A stretch of 64,000 nucleotides of DNA, from positions 3,100,001 through 3,164,000 of the forward strand of contig JAMYGW020000002.1 in NCBI GenBank assembly GCA_025617375.2, given 5' to 3'. The notes below the pieces were generated by a model. That model ran no database searches. It was not told where the DNA came from and was given only the letters and a program-made list of their open reading frames with translations. Of this stretch, positions 10,099 through 22,496 are shown piece by piece; positions within the stretch are counted from its first letter, which is position 1, and each line of letters starts with the position of its first letter. Origin of the DNA: Acarospora socialis (Eukaryota; Ascomycota; Lecanoromycetes; Acarosporales; Acarosporaceae). The translations under genes were made by a program, and so were the position numbers.

Positions 10099-11992
10099 AT
10101 GGCGGGTCAAAAGACTCCTCGGCCCCCGAAGCGTCATTTGGTTCGTTGGACAGGTACGTTGGTTCTTGAAAAGATCGAATTCGATCGAGCAAGATATTAT
10201 AAGTCTCCCATCGTCCCGACTTAGACTTGTTGGGATCTTGGGGAGTTGCGCTTTGCTGGCCACCCAATCTTTGTTGGAGTGTCCTTTTTCAGGTCAGGTA
10301 GTGCGATGGGCTTGTTAGAGAACCGTAGATTGCAGTAATCAATAATCAACCCGGCGTTTGCTTGACAATTCTGGGGCTTGTGTTCATCCTCCCTTCCTAG
10401 CATTGTTGATTTAGTCTTCCAGAATTACGGACTCTATTCCTGCTGATTAAATATTGCTGTTGCCTGCTGTTCTCCCAACTGGTCTCACATTTGCTTCGAT
10501 GTGGCATCCTAAATAAGCAGGGCCGCTAACTTCGAAAGCAGACGAGATGGACAAGAAGCTTCTTCTGGCTATCCAGTCGTGCTGCAATGCAGATGGCGTG
10601 AGAATTCCCTGGGAAAAGGTCGGCAGGGTCATGGGCGATAAAATCAGCGATGGCGCTGTCATCCAGCATCTGGCGAAACTCCGCTCGCGCATGGTCAAAC
10701 AAGGCCTTTCGGTCCCTCCCCCTCTAAAACGCGGTGGCGGCAACATCATCTCCACTGGAAATAGTTCCGGGTCCGCGAAGGTGGCGGTCGCCACCCAAGG
10801 TGGAAAGCTCTCGGATCCTGCTCATGAAACAAATGAAGATGACGAAGAGGAATTTGACGCAGACAAAGCGACGGATATGGACGAAGAGTATGGGCAGCCT
10901 CCCACCAAACGCGCAAAGCGCGGAAAGAAGAGCGACACTGCCGGGAAAGCGGCGAGCAAGCTCAAGGGTCAGGTTAGCATCAAAGTTGAAGAGAGCGACG
11001 GGACTGAAGGCTCGAATGTTGATCAGAAAGACACGCACGAGGTAATGAGCAAGAAACGCAAACGTCAGATGAAGAAGACTGGCCTGGGCAAAGGAAAAGG
11101 TCTCCCAAAGGGTAAAGGCTTGAGCCCTAGTACCCGTCCTCGCCGCTCCAGTGTTGATTATGCCGAGCTCAATGGCGGCTATGACTCAGAAGACGATTAC
11201 GACAGCGCCGAGGGTGAAGAGTACGTCGGAGCTGCGGCACCATATATGAAATTCGCGGAATCTCCCGTGTCGGACGACGTCGAAGTGAAGGACAACAAAC
11301 AGCGCGTAGAAATGTCTAAATCCGCTACTCCCAGTAAGGTGGTGGTTCTTCAGGTTGGAACCGCCAATCTCTTGGAAGAAGCTAAGCGCATGGAGGTGGG
11401 AACGGCCATCAAATCAGGACAGAGTAGTGAGAGCGATGAAGGGAGTGAGGTTGAGACAGACGATGAGCACGTTGAGCTCATGGAGCCGCAACTGGTGAAC
11501 ACCGAACCCAGCATGGGTCATTACGAGTCTTTCGGACCAGTGTATGCGAATCAGGATCCTACCGTTCATCAGCAGTATAACGCCACAACTCCAGTCTATG
11601 GTGGATTCACCCCCGCCGCCAATGGGCCACTTACTGTTGGTTATGGTTATAGCTCCTCGGCAGTGAACAACGGTAGCTGGTATCAAGGATCTGGATACAC
11701 TCACAGCTCCTTCAATGCAAACGCAGTCCCCAGCTCTTTTGTCCAACCGCTAGCGACATCGACGCGCGTCACTATACCCCAGCAGGCGAGTGGACCTAAC
11801 GTCGAGATGATTCCGATGTCTGCCACGTCCACGTACTCTGATCGTACCCCAGCCCTGATGGGGGACCAATACTACGCCGCGCTTGACGAAGGTATGGATG
11901 GTATGGATCCCTTTAGCCAAGCGTATAACGACCCGACACCTCAAGACCCTGTGTTTGGGCCAGACGGTGGATTTGGTTACTTCGATTTTTAG
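10099..11992 (+). CDS. Myb/SANT-like domain protein, array member 5 (long)
   Basis: The CDS joins 10099-10153 and 10542-11992 (501 aa) through a 388-nt phase 1 intron (GTACGT..AAGCAG). The junction restores VRWTDEMDKKLLLAIQSC, a typical start of a Myb-type helix, followed by IPWEKVGRVMGDKISDGAVI and QHLAKLRSRMVK (domain about residues 15-72). It is much longer than its neighbours. Residues about 100-215 alternate acidic and basic blocks with two likely nuclear localisation signals (KRAKRGKK, KKRKRQMKK) and an IKVE psi-K-x-E site. The C-terminal half is Gly/Ser/Tyr/Pro/Gln-rich, resembling a low-complexity activation domain, and ends GYFDF. It is the most transcription-factor-like member of the array. 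Confidence 0.85.
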
Positions 11993-13087
11993 AGGTATCG
12001 ATATCGGTGGAACCTTGTGATGTACCTGAAGGAGGCTTTCTGGGCGTTTCGAGAACTGGAGCTTGTTCTTGTCTTCATCAGGATGTAGTTGGGAGGCTCA
12101 CTCAATTCTATACGGCTCCGTCATAAGTCTGTATGCTGGTGTCAGTTGCGGCGGGATAATGATCTTAGCTAAAACCTTGCTTTCTCCAACCAACCGCACG
12201 CATACACCAGCACGTTCATTCTCTTTGTCTCTTTGTTGATATCTGCAGTTTGCGGGTGTTAGACCCAAGAAATACAAGTGAGTTCATTGACTTTTGTGCG
12301 AACGAGTGAAGCTGTGAATGAGGATGCAGGAATGTGATTCACCACGTGGAATAGATGAGAGTGATACAGCTACAGTGACTCGCTGACGAATGTAGTGACT
12401 GAGAGAGCGCGTGGGCAAGTGAGAGTGAGCGAATTCGCAGTCTTGATATTTGATGCCGACGTTAAGGAAGCGCCTTGAATCCCCGCGGCGACCAATCACC
12501 ACGAGCCCTAATTCGCTGACCTGCGTTGCGGCTGGCAACATTGGAGAAACTGTGCGCCATGACATCAAACATAATACTGCAAGCTCCTGACAGAAATCAT
12601 ACATCTAACAAGCCGGATCAGGGCCATCTTTAATGGACGGAGGGCGTGTAGTTGTAGACAGGCGGTCCGGATTGCTTGGTCAAGTGACTGCAGCACTGCA
12701 TCATAACGATAACTTTGCATGGAGAAAATAGATCCACATCACATATTCATGAGAGTCTTGCTGTATGAAGGTTCAATATCTAAATCAATTCCAGCATCAT
12801 GACTACCTATACGACATCTCAGGTGATGGACGGTGTGGTTTCCCCTCGGCTTGGTTAAGGTACCTAGGTAGAGTAGGTAGTCTCGGGACTTAGGACTAAC
12901 CGAGTTCATCCTAGCTTACCCGTGTCTAGCAGTTCTGGAAATTTCCTGAGTAGCAAAAAGCTCAGAATTTCTGTGTCGATACGTATATCTTTGCTCTCTT
13001 CCACACATCCTTACTGCTTTTTCAGTCCAGGCTTTCGGGACGGTGGTAAGACCTTGATTCACAGATATAGGGTTTGCAACGCCGATA
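11993..13087. other. Intergenic region; 3' flank of array member 5 and hsp60 promoter
   Basis: No coding sequence is recognised. A TACCTAGGTA-type motif lies at about 12859-12875 and a heat-shock element at 12933-12945, so the right part is the Hsp60 promoter and leader. Confidence 0.5.
12933..12945 (+). promoter_or_regulatory. Heat-shock element upstream of hsp60
   Basis: TTCtgGAAatTTC is three perfectly spaced, alternating inverted units of the heat-shock factor consensus nTTCnnGAAnnTTCn. It lies 143 bp upstream of the Hsp60 start codon. Heat induction by Hsf1 is inferred from the motif and the gene identity. Confidence 0.75.
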
Positions 13088-15049
<1,962 letters not shown>

Positions 15050-15733
15050 ATAAATCACTAACATTACGCACTTTGCGCATCTTGTATACCTTTCCGATAT
15101 TCAGTTCGTCTCTGCAGCATTGTCATTTAGCGCCCCTTGACTCAACTCATGTACTTTGCAGCTTGTTTTACTACCCGGTGGACCAAAAGCGGCCTCTCGA
15201 TGTACAATACAGTGGGTATAGATCTTAATCAAGGACTAGAGCATATGGACCGTAATCCGGAGGTCCAGGCCATTAGCCGTGACAGGAGATTCAACTTATA
15301 ATAAACCCTCTGTAGGTACCTACTTGCGCAACTGACGCTTCCCCTTCGTCCCATGTCCCATAAGTCACTCAACTTGAAAGTCAACGGGTTTTCCTGACTA
15401 GGCCCAAAGCAGTTGGCGCCGCGGGTGTCATCCACGCAACCCCCACCGAAGTAAGTTGCGCATCGCTGAATGCAACAGTGCCCCTCCAATACACAATACT
15501 CATTGTCTTTTCACGAATCCAAATCGCCATACATATAGCGAACAACAAGCAACATCAGCGATTACCACATTCTGAGTACGTTCTACGCTCCAGCCCGGGA
15601 TCTCATATCTGCAACAGCCTGGTTGCCCTCTAATTCAACGTTACTCATTTACTCTGCTGACGACGACAGCCTAGAAACTCCCGCTCCTTGGTATCTCCTG
15701 TCAACTAGAACACTCAGACAAAGCACCGACATC
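15050..15733. other. Intergenic between hsp60 and cofilin
   Basis: This holds the hsp60 3' flank and the cofilin promoter/leader. A GTAGGTACCTAC palindrome lies near 15313. No gene is recognised. Confidence 0.5.
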
Positions 15734-16492
15734 ATGGTACCAGCCCCGTGCTTATATACCTATAAGACCATGAGCACGTCACTGACCGATAGAAACAGTC
15801 CTCCACATCAGGGTACGCCTGTGCGATCTTTCATAACATCTTGACGCCCTATTTCCGCCATAGTGCCGGCGTGCTTTCGTGTTGGAAGGACTAAAGTATC
15901 CCGAAGCTGACAAGCGTGGCGATATAGCGCTTCAGTAGCACCCGAGTGCATCAAGACATTCGAGCAACTCAAGCTCGGCAAAGGTTCGATCAAATTTATC
16001 ATTTACAAACTCTCCGACGACTTCGAGCAGGTGGTGGTCGAGGAGGCCTCCCAGGAGCCGGACTGGGAAGTATTTCGGAACAAACTTCTGTCAGCGAAGG
16101 TGATGCATAAAGGCAAGGAAGGGAAGGGGCCGCGTTATGCTGTCTATGATTTCGAGTACGAGCTAGCAGCCGGTGAAGGGAAGAGGTTCGTCTACCGCCT
16201 ATGGTCCAGACAGAATCCAAGCATCGAAGCACTAAAGCTCCGCAGAAACAAGATCACTTTTATTTCTTGGGCCCCTGACGACTCTCCGATGAAGGTAAGT
16301 AGTCTTTGACATCTGCATGGGCGCGAGTGGTCGACTAACTCGAGCGGAAATTAGCCTCGATTTACGTACACTTCGTCAAAGGCTGCCTTGACGAAGGCCT
16401 TGAACGGCGTTGCTGTCGAGATACAGGCGAATGACGAAGACGACCTTGAATACGGAGAAATTTTGAAAAAAGTCAGCAAAGGTGGTCACTGA
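15734..16492 (+). CDS. cof1: Cofilin / actin-depolymerising factor
   Basis: The CDS joins 15734-15736, 15799-15812, 15928-16185, 16246-16294 and 16355-16492 (153 aa). The start codon alone forms exon 1 and exon 2 is 14 nt, an arrangement usual for fungal cofilins. The spliced N-terminus reads MSSTSGASVAPECIKTF, followed by YAVYDFEYE, NKITFISWAPDDS and YTSSKAALTKALNGVAVEIQ, the ADF-homology landmarks including the actin-binding helix. The 60-nt intron at 16186-16245 is a multiple of three without a stop, so it is easily missed. Splicing it restores EGKRNKITF, as in other cofilins, whereas retention inserts 20 unrelated residues. The product severs and depolymerises actin filaments. Confidence 0.9.
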
Positions 16493-16852
16493 AGGATCTA
16501 TTCGATAGCTTTCATTGGAGCGAGTACACGAGATGGGAAGTCCGAGTTGCTTGGAACTTTTCAAGCGTTGCATTATTACCATTGCCGAAATGCCTACAAT
16601 ACAGAACGACCCCGAGGTCAGTGCTATGTCGTGCTGTCAGATCTCGAAGCCGAACACATGCCAGCAGCCTACTCTGCCTGTTGAGTTTAGGTTTGTCGAA
16701 CCTAGTATATCGTGATGTACCTCTAAGCCAGCCCAGAGGCTTATCGTCACTTGTGCAGGTTGTCTTCACTACAGGAAGGCCTATAACATCCAGCAACCAA
16801 TAACCAAGTTCCCAAGATGAGAGTATAAGAAGGTATTGCAATACTATTGACA
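16493..16852. other. Convergent 3' intergenic region
   Basis: Short spacer between the cofilin stop and the Get5-like stop on the opposite strand; it should hold both 3' UTRs. No gene is seen. Confidence 0.55.
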
Positions 16853-17571
16853 CTACTGCCTCTGATTACGCTCCCCCCAAGCCCGTCTAAAAACCCCCGA
16901 TAACTGCTCACTCATCTTCTGATCCTTCAACCGCTGCATCAAGTACCCCCTCAAATCCTCCCAAAACTCCTCCGTCCCCAGCAACGCCTCCCCACTCGGT
17001 CCCTGCGCCGCCAGCCCTTCCGACACCCCTTCCATCGCCACATTCTCCTCCGCCGCCCCACCCACCGGCGTCGACGAAGCCGACCCCCCTCCCATCACCA
17101 TCACACTAAACTCCACATCCACTTCCCCTTCCGCCAGCAGATCCTTCAATGTCTTCGCGTCCGCGCACGGCTTCTTCTTGTACAGCAGTCTGATCTTCTC
17201 CGCCGAGATGGCCGCCTGCTCCGCAACCGTCTGCTTGAGGTCGTGGATGCTGGTCGACATCGACTGGTCCGAGCAGATCATGTCGAGCGGCGGGTTGCGC
17301 AGCGAGCGTAGGCGCACTTTGACGGACCGCTCTTGGCCCGGGGCGAGGGTTTGTCGTTTCTTCATGGCTTGGGGCATTTTGGGGAGGGTGTACTGTGGAG
17401 AGCGTTGGTTAGAGGCTGGGTTGGTTGGGGAGGAGGGAGGGAGGGGTGAGAGAGGCTTACGGGGCCTTTGGATTCGAAGGTTTTGGGGTCGGCGACATAG
17501 TCGGGGGGGAGCTTTGAGGGGCGGGCATCGAGGGTGGAGAGGAAGGACTTGGCGAAGCTGAGTTCTGTCAT
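16853..17571 (-). CDS. get5: Get5/Mdy2-like ubiquitin-like protein
   Basis: The CDS joins 17571-17461 and 17392-16853 (216 aa); the intron is phase 0 (GTAAGC..CACAG). The N-terminus (ELSFAKSFLSTL, KLPPDYV, YTLPKMP) matches the Get4-binding region of yeast Get5. Residues about 65-120 form a ubiquitin-like fold (SIHDLKQTVAEQAAISAEKI, RLLYKKKPCADAKTLKDLL). The C-terminal helix (GTEEFWEDLRGYLMQRLKDQ) fits the Get5 homodimerisation domain and ends with a conserved-looking Trp. Get5 works with Get4 and Sgt2 to hand tail-anchored proteins to Get3 for ER insertion. It shares a 245-bp divergent promoter with NOP2. Confidence 0.8.
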
Positions 17572-17816
17572 GGTTGCTGCAGAGAGAATTTGGTTGTTTT
17601 TGGGTACAGATGATGATGCTGGTTTGCTATATTACCAGTCGTAGCTGTGATGCATGGGCAATCGATAACTTGGCGGGAGCTTGGATGGCAGCTAAGATAG
17701 AGTTTGGCGCTAGGCAAGCCCTGTCGGGCGGTGTGATGTCGAAAAGTGTTCTAGCGAACTAGCAGAGCATACAGCGCCGTAGAAGAGACATATTTCAATT
17801 GTTTACAGCAGTCACG
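17572..17816. promoter_or_regulatory. Divergent promoter shared by get5 and nop2
   Basis: Only 245 bp separate the two start codons on opposite strands, so both promoters must lie here or overlap. I recognise no specific factor site. Confidence 0.6.
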
Positions 17817-19985
17817 ATGGGTGTTGGACGTCGGATGAAAAAGCAAGGACCACCGCCAACATTGGACGAGTCCCATTTTCTGGCACTGAAAAAGCGCAAA
17901 GCCGGCGAAGTCGAGAGGGAAGACCGGACTAAGAAGCGAAGGACGTCAGGTGAAGGGAAGCAGTCACGCCCGTTGAATGGTGTGCCGAATGGCGATTCAA
18001 GTTCGGCGCGTGTTCCGAAGAACAAGTACATCAAGCCAGACCCAGCTCAACCGAACATCGGGAAGAGAATACCTACAGCCAGCACCGTCCGCAAACCAGC
18101 CGCAATACCATTGTCGACGGGGAGCTCGGACGACGATGAAGAGAATATAGATTTGAACGGGGAAGGCAATCTACAGGATGAGGTATCAGACTTAGAATCT
18201 GAACAGAATGGAGATACCAATGGCCAGCAAGACGAGTTTCTGGACTCAGGTTCCTCCGTGTTCGACTCGGATCCCGAGCATGAGCAAACCATGTTCTCAG
18301 AAGACGAAGGGGACTCCTCAGCTGAGGAGAAGCTCACTGCTGCCAATATTGAGGGTCTGTCCCGTCGTTTGGACGCGCAGCAAGATGATGAGGCGGCGGA
18401 CGCACAACTAGAGTTGGAGGAGGCAGCCCTGCAGACCAACATCGCTGGAGATCGGCCCAAAGTGTTGGAGGATACAGAGGGCGACGAGGACGGCGGGAAC
18501 CTGCGGATAGCTCCGGATCTACAATTACTGCGGACACGCATCACAGACACAATTCGAGTGCTCGATGATTTCTCTAATCTGTCCGAAGCGGGACGGTCCC
18601 GTGCGGAATATACTGCCCAGCTTCTGAAAGATATCTGCACTTACTACGGCTATTCACCTTTCCTTGCCGACAAGTTGTTCAATTTGTTTCCTCCTCGCGA
18701 AGCTTTTGCTTTCTTCGAAGCCAACGAAACAGCTCGACCGGTGGTCATCCGAACAAACACATTGCGAACGCATCGGCGAGACCTGGCACAAGCGCTTATC
18801 AATCGAGGTGTGACTTTAGAACCTGTTGGCAAGTGGTCGAAGGTCGGCCTGCAGGTCTTTGAGAGTCAAGTACCGTTGGGTGCAACACCCGAGTACTTGG
18901 CAGGGCACTACATCCTCCAAGCGGCGTCTTCTTTCCTGCCCGTCATAGCGCTCGCACCGCAAGAGCACGAACGAATCTTGGACATGGCGGCGGCGCCTGG
19001 TGGGAAGACGACTTACATTGCTGCTCTCATGAAGAATACCGGCTGCATATTTGCGAACGACAGCAATAAATCAAGAGCTAAGGGCTTGATCGGTAACATC
19101 CACCGCCTCGGAGCCAAAAACACCATCGTATGCAATTACGACGCCAAAGAATTCCCCAAAGTGATCGCTGGCTTCGACCGCGTGCTTCTCGACGCCCCCT
19201 GCTCCGGCACTGGCGTCATCGCCAAGGACCCCAGCGTCAAGACAAATAAGACAGAGAAAGACTTTATGCTGTTACCGCATCTGCAGAAACAGCTTCTGCT
19301 ATCCGCCATCGACTCGGTCGACCATGCGAGTAAGACAGGAGGCTACATCGTCTACTCGACCTGCAGCGTCACGGTCGAAGAGAACGAGCAGGTGGTGCAA
19401 TACGCGCTGAACAAGCGACCGAACGTCAAGCTTGTCGAGACGGGCTTGACGTTCGGCGTCGAGGGGTTTACCAATTACATGGGGAAACAATTTGATGCCA
19501 GGATGAAGATGACGAGACGCTTCTACCCGCACGCCTACAATGTCGACGGCTTTTTTGTGTCGAAGTTCAAGAAGACTGGCCCGACTGGCGGATCTGCTGT
19601 CAAGGTGGAGACGAATGGTACGAAGCAGGTTGATGGCGTGGCGGTGGACAAGACGCCTGTAACTTCGGAGGCCGAAGAGGGAGATGATTTTGGTGGATTT
19701 GACGACGAGGAAGATAAGGAGTATATTGAGAGGGCACAACGTAGTAGATTACGACGGAAGGGGGTCAACCCGAAGGCAGTACAGACGGGAGCTAAGGTCC
19801 AGGTCCGGGACCAGCAGACGGCCAATGGCATCACTACGAAAGCGTCTGAAGGCTCGTCGAGAGCCAAGGCCGATGATAAGGTTGATGGTGAGTTGGCTTC
19901 GCCGTTGTCGAAGGTCAAGAAGACGTCTGCCAAAGCTCCGAGTCTGAATTGGAAGTCGAAAAGTGTCCGGAAACGTAAAGGCTAG
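17817..19985 (+). CDS. nop2: Nop2, 25S rRNA (cytosine-C5)-methyltransferase
   Basis: A single exon of 722 aa. The ATG at 17817 gives MGVGRRMKKQGPPPTLDE, the usual fungal start. The N-terminal 240 residues are Lys-rich and then strongly acidic, as in nucleolar proteins. The RsmB-type catalytic core holds the SAM site APGGKTTYIAAL (about 390), motif IV DAPCSGTG (Cys about 461) and motif VI YSTCSVTVEENEQVV (catalytic Cys about 516), so both active-site cysteines are present. After the core comes a fungal Lys/Glu-rich tail ending KSVRKRKG. Nop2 makes m5C in domain V of 25S rRNA and is needed for 60S subunit maturation in the nucleolus. Confidence 0.96.
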   Translation: MGVGRRMKKQGPPPTLDESHFLALKKRKAGEVEREDRTKKRRTSGEGKQSRPLNGVPNGDSSSARVPKNKYIKPDPAQPNIGKRIPTASTVRKPAAIPLSTGSSDDDEENIDLNGEGNLQDEVSDLESEQNGDTNGQQDEFLDSGSSVFDSDPEHEQTMFSEDEGDSSAEEKLTAANIEGLSRRLDAQQDDEAADAQLELEEAALQTNIAGDRPKVLEDTEGDEDGGNLRIAPDLQLLRTRITDTIRVLDDFSNLSEAGRSRAEYTAQLLKDICTYYGYSPFLADKLFNLFPPREAFAFFEANETARPVVIRTNTLRTHRRDLAQALINRGVTLEPVGKWSKVGLQVFESQVPLGATPEYLAGHYILQAASSFLPVIALAPQEHERILDMAAAPGGKTTYIAALMKNTGCIFANDSNKSRAKGLIGNIHRLGAKNTIVCNYDAKEFPKVIAGFDRVLLDAPCSGTGVIAKDPSVKTNKTEKDFMLLPHLQKQLLLSAIDSVDHASKTGGYIVYSTCSVTVEENEQVVQYALNKRPNVKLVETGLTFGVEGFTNYMGKQFDARMKMTRRFYPHAYNVDGFFVSKFKKTGPTGGSAVKVETNGTKQVDGVAVDKTPVTSEAEEGDDFGGFDDEEDKEYIERAQRSRLRRKGVNPKAVQTGAKVQVRDQQTANGITTKASEGSSRAKADDKVDGELASPLSKVKKTSAKAPSLNWKSKSVRKRKG

Positions 19986-20596
19986 AAGTCAGAGCGATAT
20001 AAAACTGAAATACTTTTCAACTAGAAGTCGTCCGCGACATGATGCTTTGTTTTTACAGCATACGCCGTCTCGCTGTTTAGGTACCAAGGGTCTCTTTAAT
20101 GGCTACTGAAGTGGATACGGCCCATAAAGATCGCTGCCACCATTCTTCCCATCACCCTTTCTGTGCAAGTCGCGGTCATCCAACAAATTCCTTCTTGACT
20201 ACATTCCATGTATGAACAGAGCGGTCATATTATTTATACAGATCCTCCAACCGTACTTATAAACAAACCCTCATTCCCACCTGAAGTTATTCAGTCTATA
20301 CACTGAAGCCCCTTTCTTACTCCCCCGTCCGTCCCAGCCAAACTCCCCTCCTCTCAACCAACTTCCCAACCATCCCAACCATCCCCACCATCACCGACAC
20401 CCCAGCACCGGCTTGACCGAAACGTCACAATCAGGCTTCGGACCACTGCACTGGCCACCTATCACCCAGCAATCCGGTCCCAGTCAGTAATCTCATTTCT
20501 CCAACACCCATCTCGAGACACGAAGGCGTATTTAAGCGGCATCCCAGAGATTCGGGAAAGGAAAATATCCCAGAAAGAAGGAAAGAAAAGATCCAA
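19986..20596. other. Convergent intergenic, CT-rich
   Basis: Spacer between the NOP2 stop and the end of the minus-strand cysteine-rich gene. It contains a long C/T-rich stretch (about 20310-20400). No gene is recognised. Confidence 0.5.
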
Positions 20597-21380
20597 CTAA
20601 CCAGCCCGATCGACGCTCTTCGCAAACCCCTTAACAGTACATATCCCCGGTGTGCCTTGCTTCCCTGAACATCTATACCCCACCAACAGGATCAGCGTAA
20701 CTTGGTTCAAACCCATTCCATCCCTTGGGAGATAAATTTTAGTGGAAAAACCGACAAAACATACCGCTGAAACGCCGGCTTCGCACAATTAGGCGCCAGC
20801 AAACCGCGCCCGAAGCATCCGGGCACGCATTCCGCGCAGTGCGAGCTGCCGCCCGCGATGGCGATGCACATCTACGCCCCCATCACAATCAGCAAAGTGA
20901 TATTATCTCCTCGCTCCCCTCTGCATTCTCTTCGACATTCTCTTCGCTCTACACTCTACCTCTCCGTCCTCGCAGCCCCCAACCCTTCCACGCCAATCTC
21001 AACCCGGGGCAACCCCCCTCGTCCCCTCCTTCACCCCCTCGAAACGAAAGAGACGAGCAATGGGGGGGGGGAGAAGAAAAGCTCACCGCACAAACGGCCG
21101 GCTGCCACGGATCCGGCAGCACGCACGCGACGGTGCAGCCGGCGATGACGGCGGTGCACTCGATGCTGCAGGCGACGCAGGCCCAGGAGGGGAGGAGGTG
21201 CACGTTGTTATTGTCGACACCGCCGCTGCCGGGGACGAGGTTCGGGTTGGGAGGGAGGCGCAGACCGGGGGGATGGAGTGTTGTTGGTGGCGTTAAAAGC
21301 AGGGGGTTGGGGGAGGGGAGGGCGGTGGTGAGGGGTAGGAGGAAGGATAGGAGGAGGGTGATGGGGATGACGGAGAGCAT
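20597..21380 (-). CDS. Small secreted cysteine-rich protein (candidate effector)
   Basis: The CDS joins 21380-21087, 20871-20765 and 20672-20597, giving 158 aa with a consistent frame (477 nt). Introns have GTGAGC and GTATGT donors and TAG acceptors, with CTGAT branch points. Residues 1-20 are a signal peptide (MLSVIPITLLLSFLLPLTTA). A Pro/Leu-rich linker to about residue 65 follows, then a compact domain with 13 Cys: ACVACSIECTAVIAGCTVAC, AVCAMC, SSHCAECVPGC, NCAKP, RCSGK, GICT. No membrane helix is seen after the signal. The spacing suggests disulphides or metal binding. I do not recognise the family. Length, secretion and cysteine content fit a fungal effector or antimicrobial-type protein, which is an inference. 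Confidence 0.7.
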
Positions 21381-22383
21381 GGTTTGATGGGCCTGGGGAG
21401 GGTGGGTGTTCTGGCCGACGTTACAGGTCGGCTGATTCGTTGCAGTTTTTGTCGATGGAAGGCGGTCAAGGAGGGAAGGGGTTGGACTGCGTTATAGAGC
21501 AGATCGCAGCGATTCCTTGAACGTAGCTATTCGCCCAGCAGCCCGCATCTCTCAGGCTGAGGTGGCTCTTTATACCCTCCTTTCCCATGACCTCTTTTCG
21601 CTATCTTCACTTCTTTCCGTCCCGTCCGTCTGTCATAGAAAGAACCGGTGCGGTTTCAGGTCACTCCTCATAGTTTAACGTAGTGTAGCATGCATAAAGC
21701 GCATCAAACGTAGCGGAGAAAGGATACTCGCGACGGAAGTGACATAACGGAGAGAAATGAACGATGCAGTCGCGTTCGATGCATCGTACATGGAAGGAAA
21801 AGAACTTTCGCTGGAGGCGGGCCATACGCTGGAGAAGACAGCTTCGAGCTAGGGTGGACTGGTGGTGTCTGTGGAGGCAGCTTGTGGTGGCTGTTCATCC
21901 GTAGCCTGCCGTAGGTATCCAGCACTGTCGACATGGTATGCCAGCGTTGGTTACGCCACTGCTAGTTGTGGTTGTCGTAGAAAATGGCGCCTGTCTGACG
22001 TCCCTACTATGGGCGACTAAGACTGACTTAACAATCAAAAATTCTTCTGACTACCTTATTGATAACTTTCACATTCAAATGCAACCAACATCAGCAAGAT
22101 AAGTGTCATCAGTCTGACTTCTCTCTATCTATTATACAAATAAATATATTGAATATTATAGCTACTTCTTCATACAACACATTATGATCACTACACAACA
22201 TTCTATCGTCAACATTCATCTTTGTCATTATTATTTCTCATGTGACTTGATCTACTTGTTGAAAGCATCTAGTCAAAAAGTGACTTGTCACCACCTCACT
22301 CACACCTGTCAAGGAAGCTCCATCACCAAAAAATTCACCACTGTATTCAAACAAAATAAGGGCACACACACATAAAAAATAAT
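21381..22383. other. Intergenic, right part AT-rich, holds one copy of a direct repeat
   Basis: The left part is the promoter of the cysteine-rich gene (minus strand). The first copy of an about 85-bp direct repeat lies at 21914-21999. From about 22020 the sequence becomes markedly AT-rich and leads to the tRNA gene. No coding gene is recognised. Confidence 0.5.
22374..22379 (-). terminator. Pol III terminator of the tRNA gene
   Basis: A run of six T on the minus strand begins within a few bases of the tRNA 3' end, as expected for RNA polymerase III termination. Confidence 0.7.
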
Positions 22384-22496
22384 TAACCCCGGCGAGATTC
22401 GAACTCACGACAGCCGCATCACTCAGGACAATGAGTCATACCAATTCCAAGAAATTCAGCATAAGTACGGCGCGCTAACCACTGCGCCACGGGGTC
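22384..22496 (-). tRNA. tRNA-Ile(UAU)-like gene with a 40-nt intron
   Basis: Read on the minus strand, a full cloverleaf folds. The acceptor GACCCCG pairs with CGGGGTT (G-U at the tip). The D arm is GCGC/GCGC with A box TGGCGCAGTGG. The anticodon stem CCGTA pairs with TGCGG, the variable loop has 5 nt, and the T arm is GTGAG-TTCGAAT-CTCGC. Without the 40-nt intron after position 37 the exons total exactly 73 nt. The anticodon reads UAU (codon AUA); yeast tRNA-Ile(UAU) also has an intron. A T-run on the minus strand just after the 3' end (22374-22379) is a good Pol III terminator. G at position 37 is unusual for this anticodon, so a pseudogene or misplaced intron edge is possible. Confidence 0.78.
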
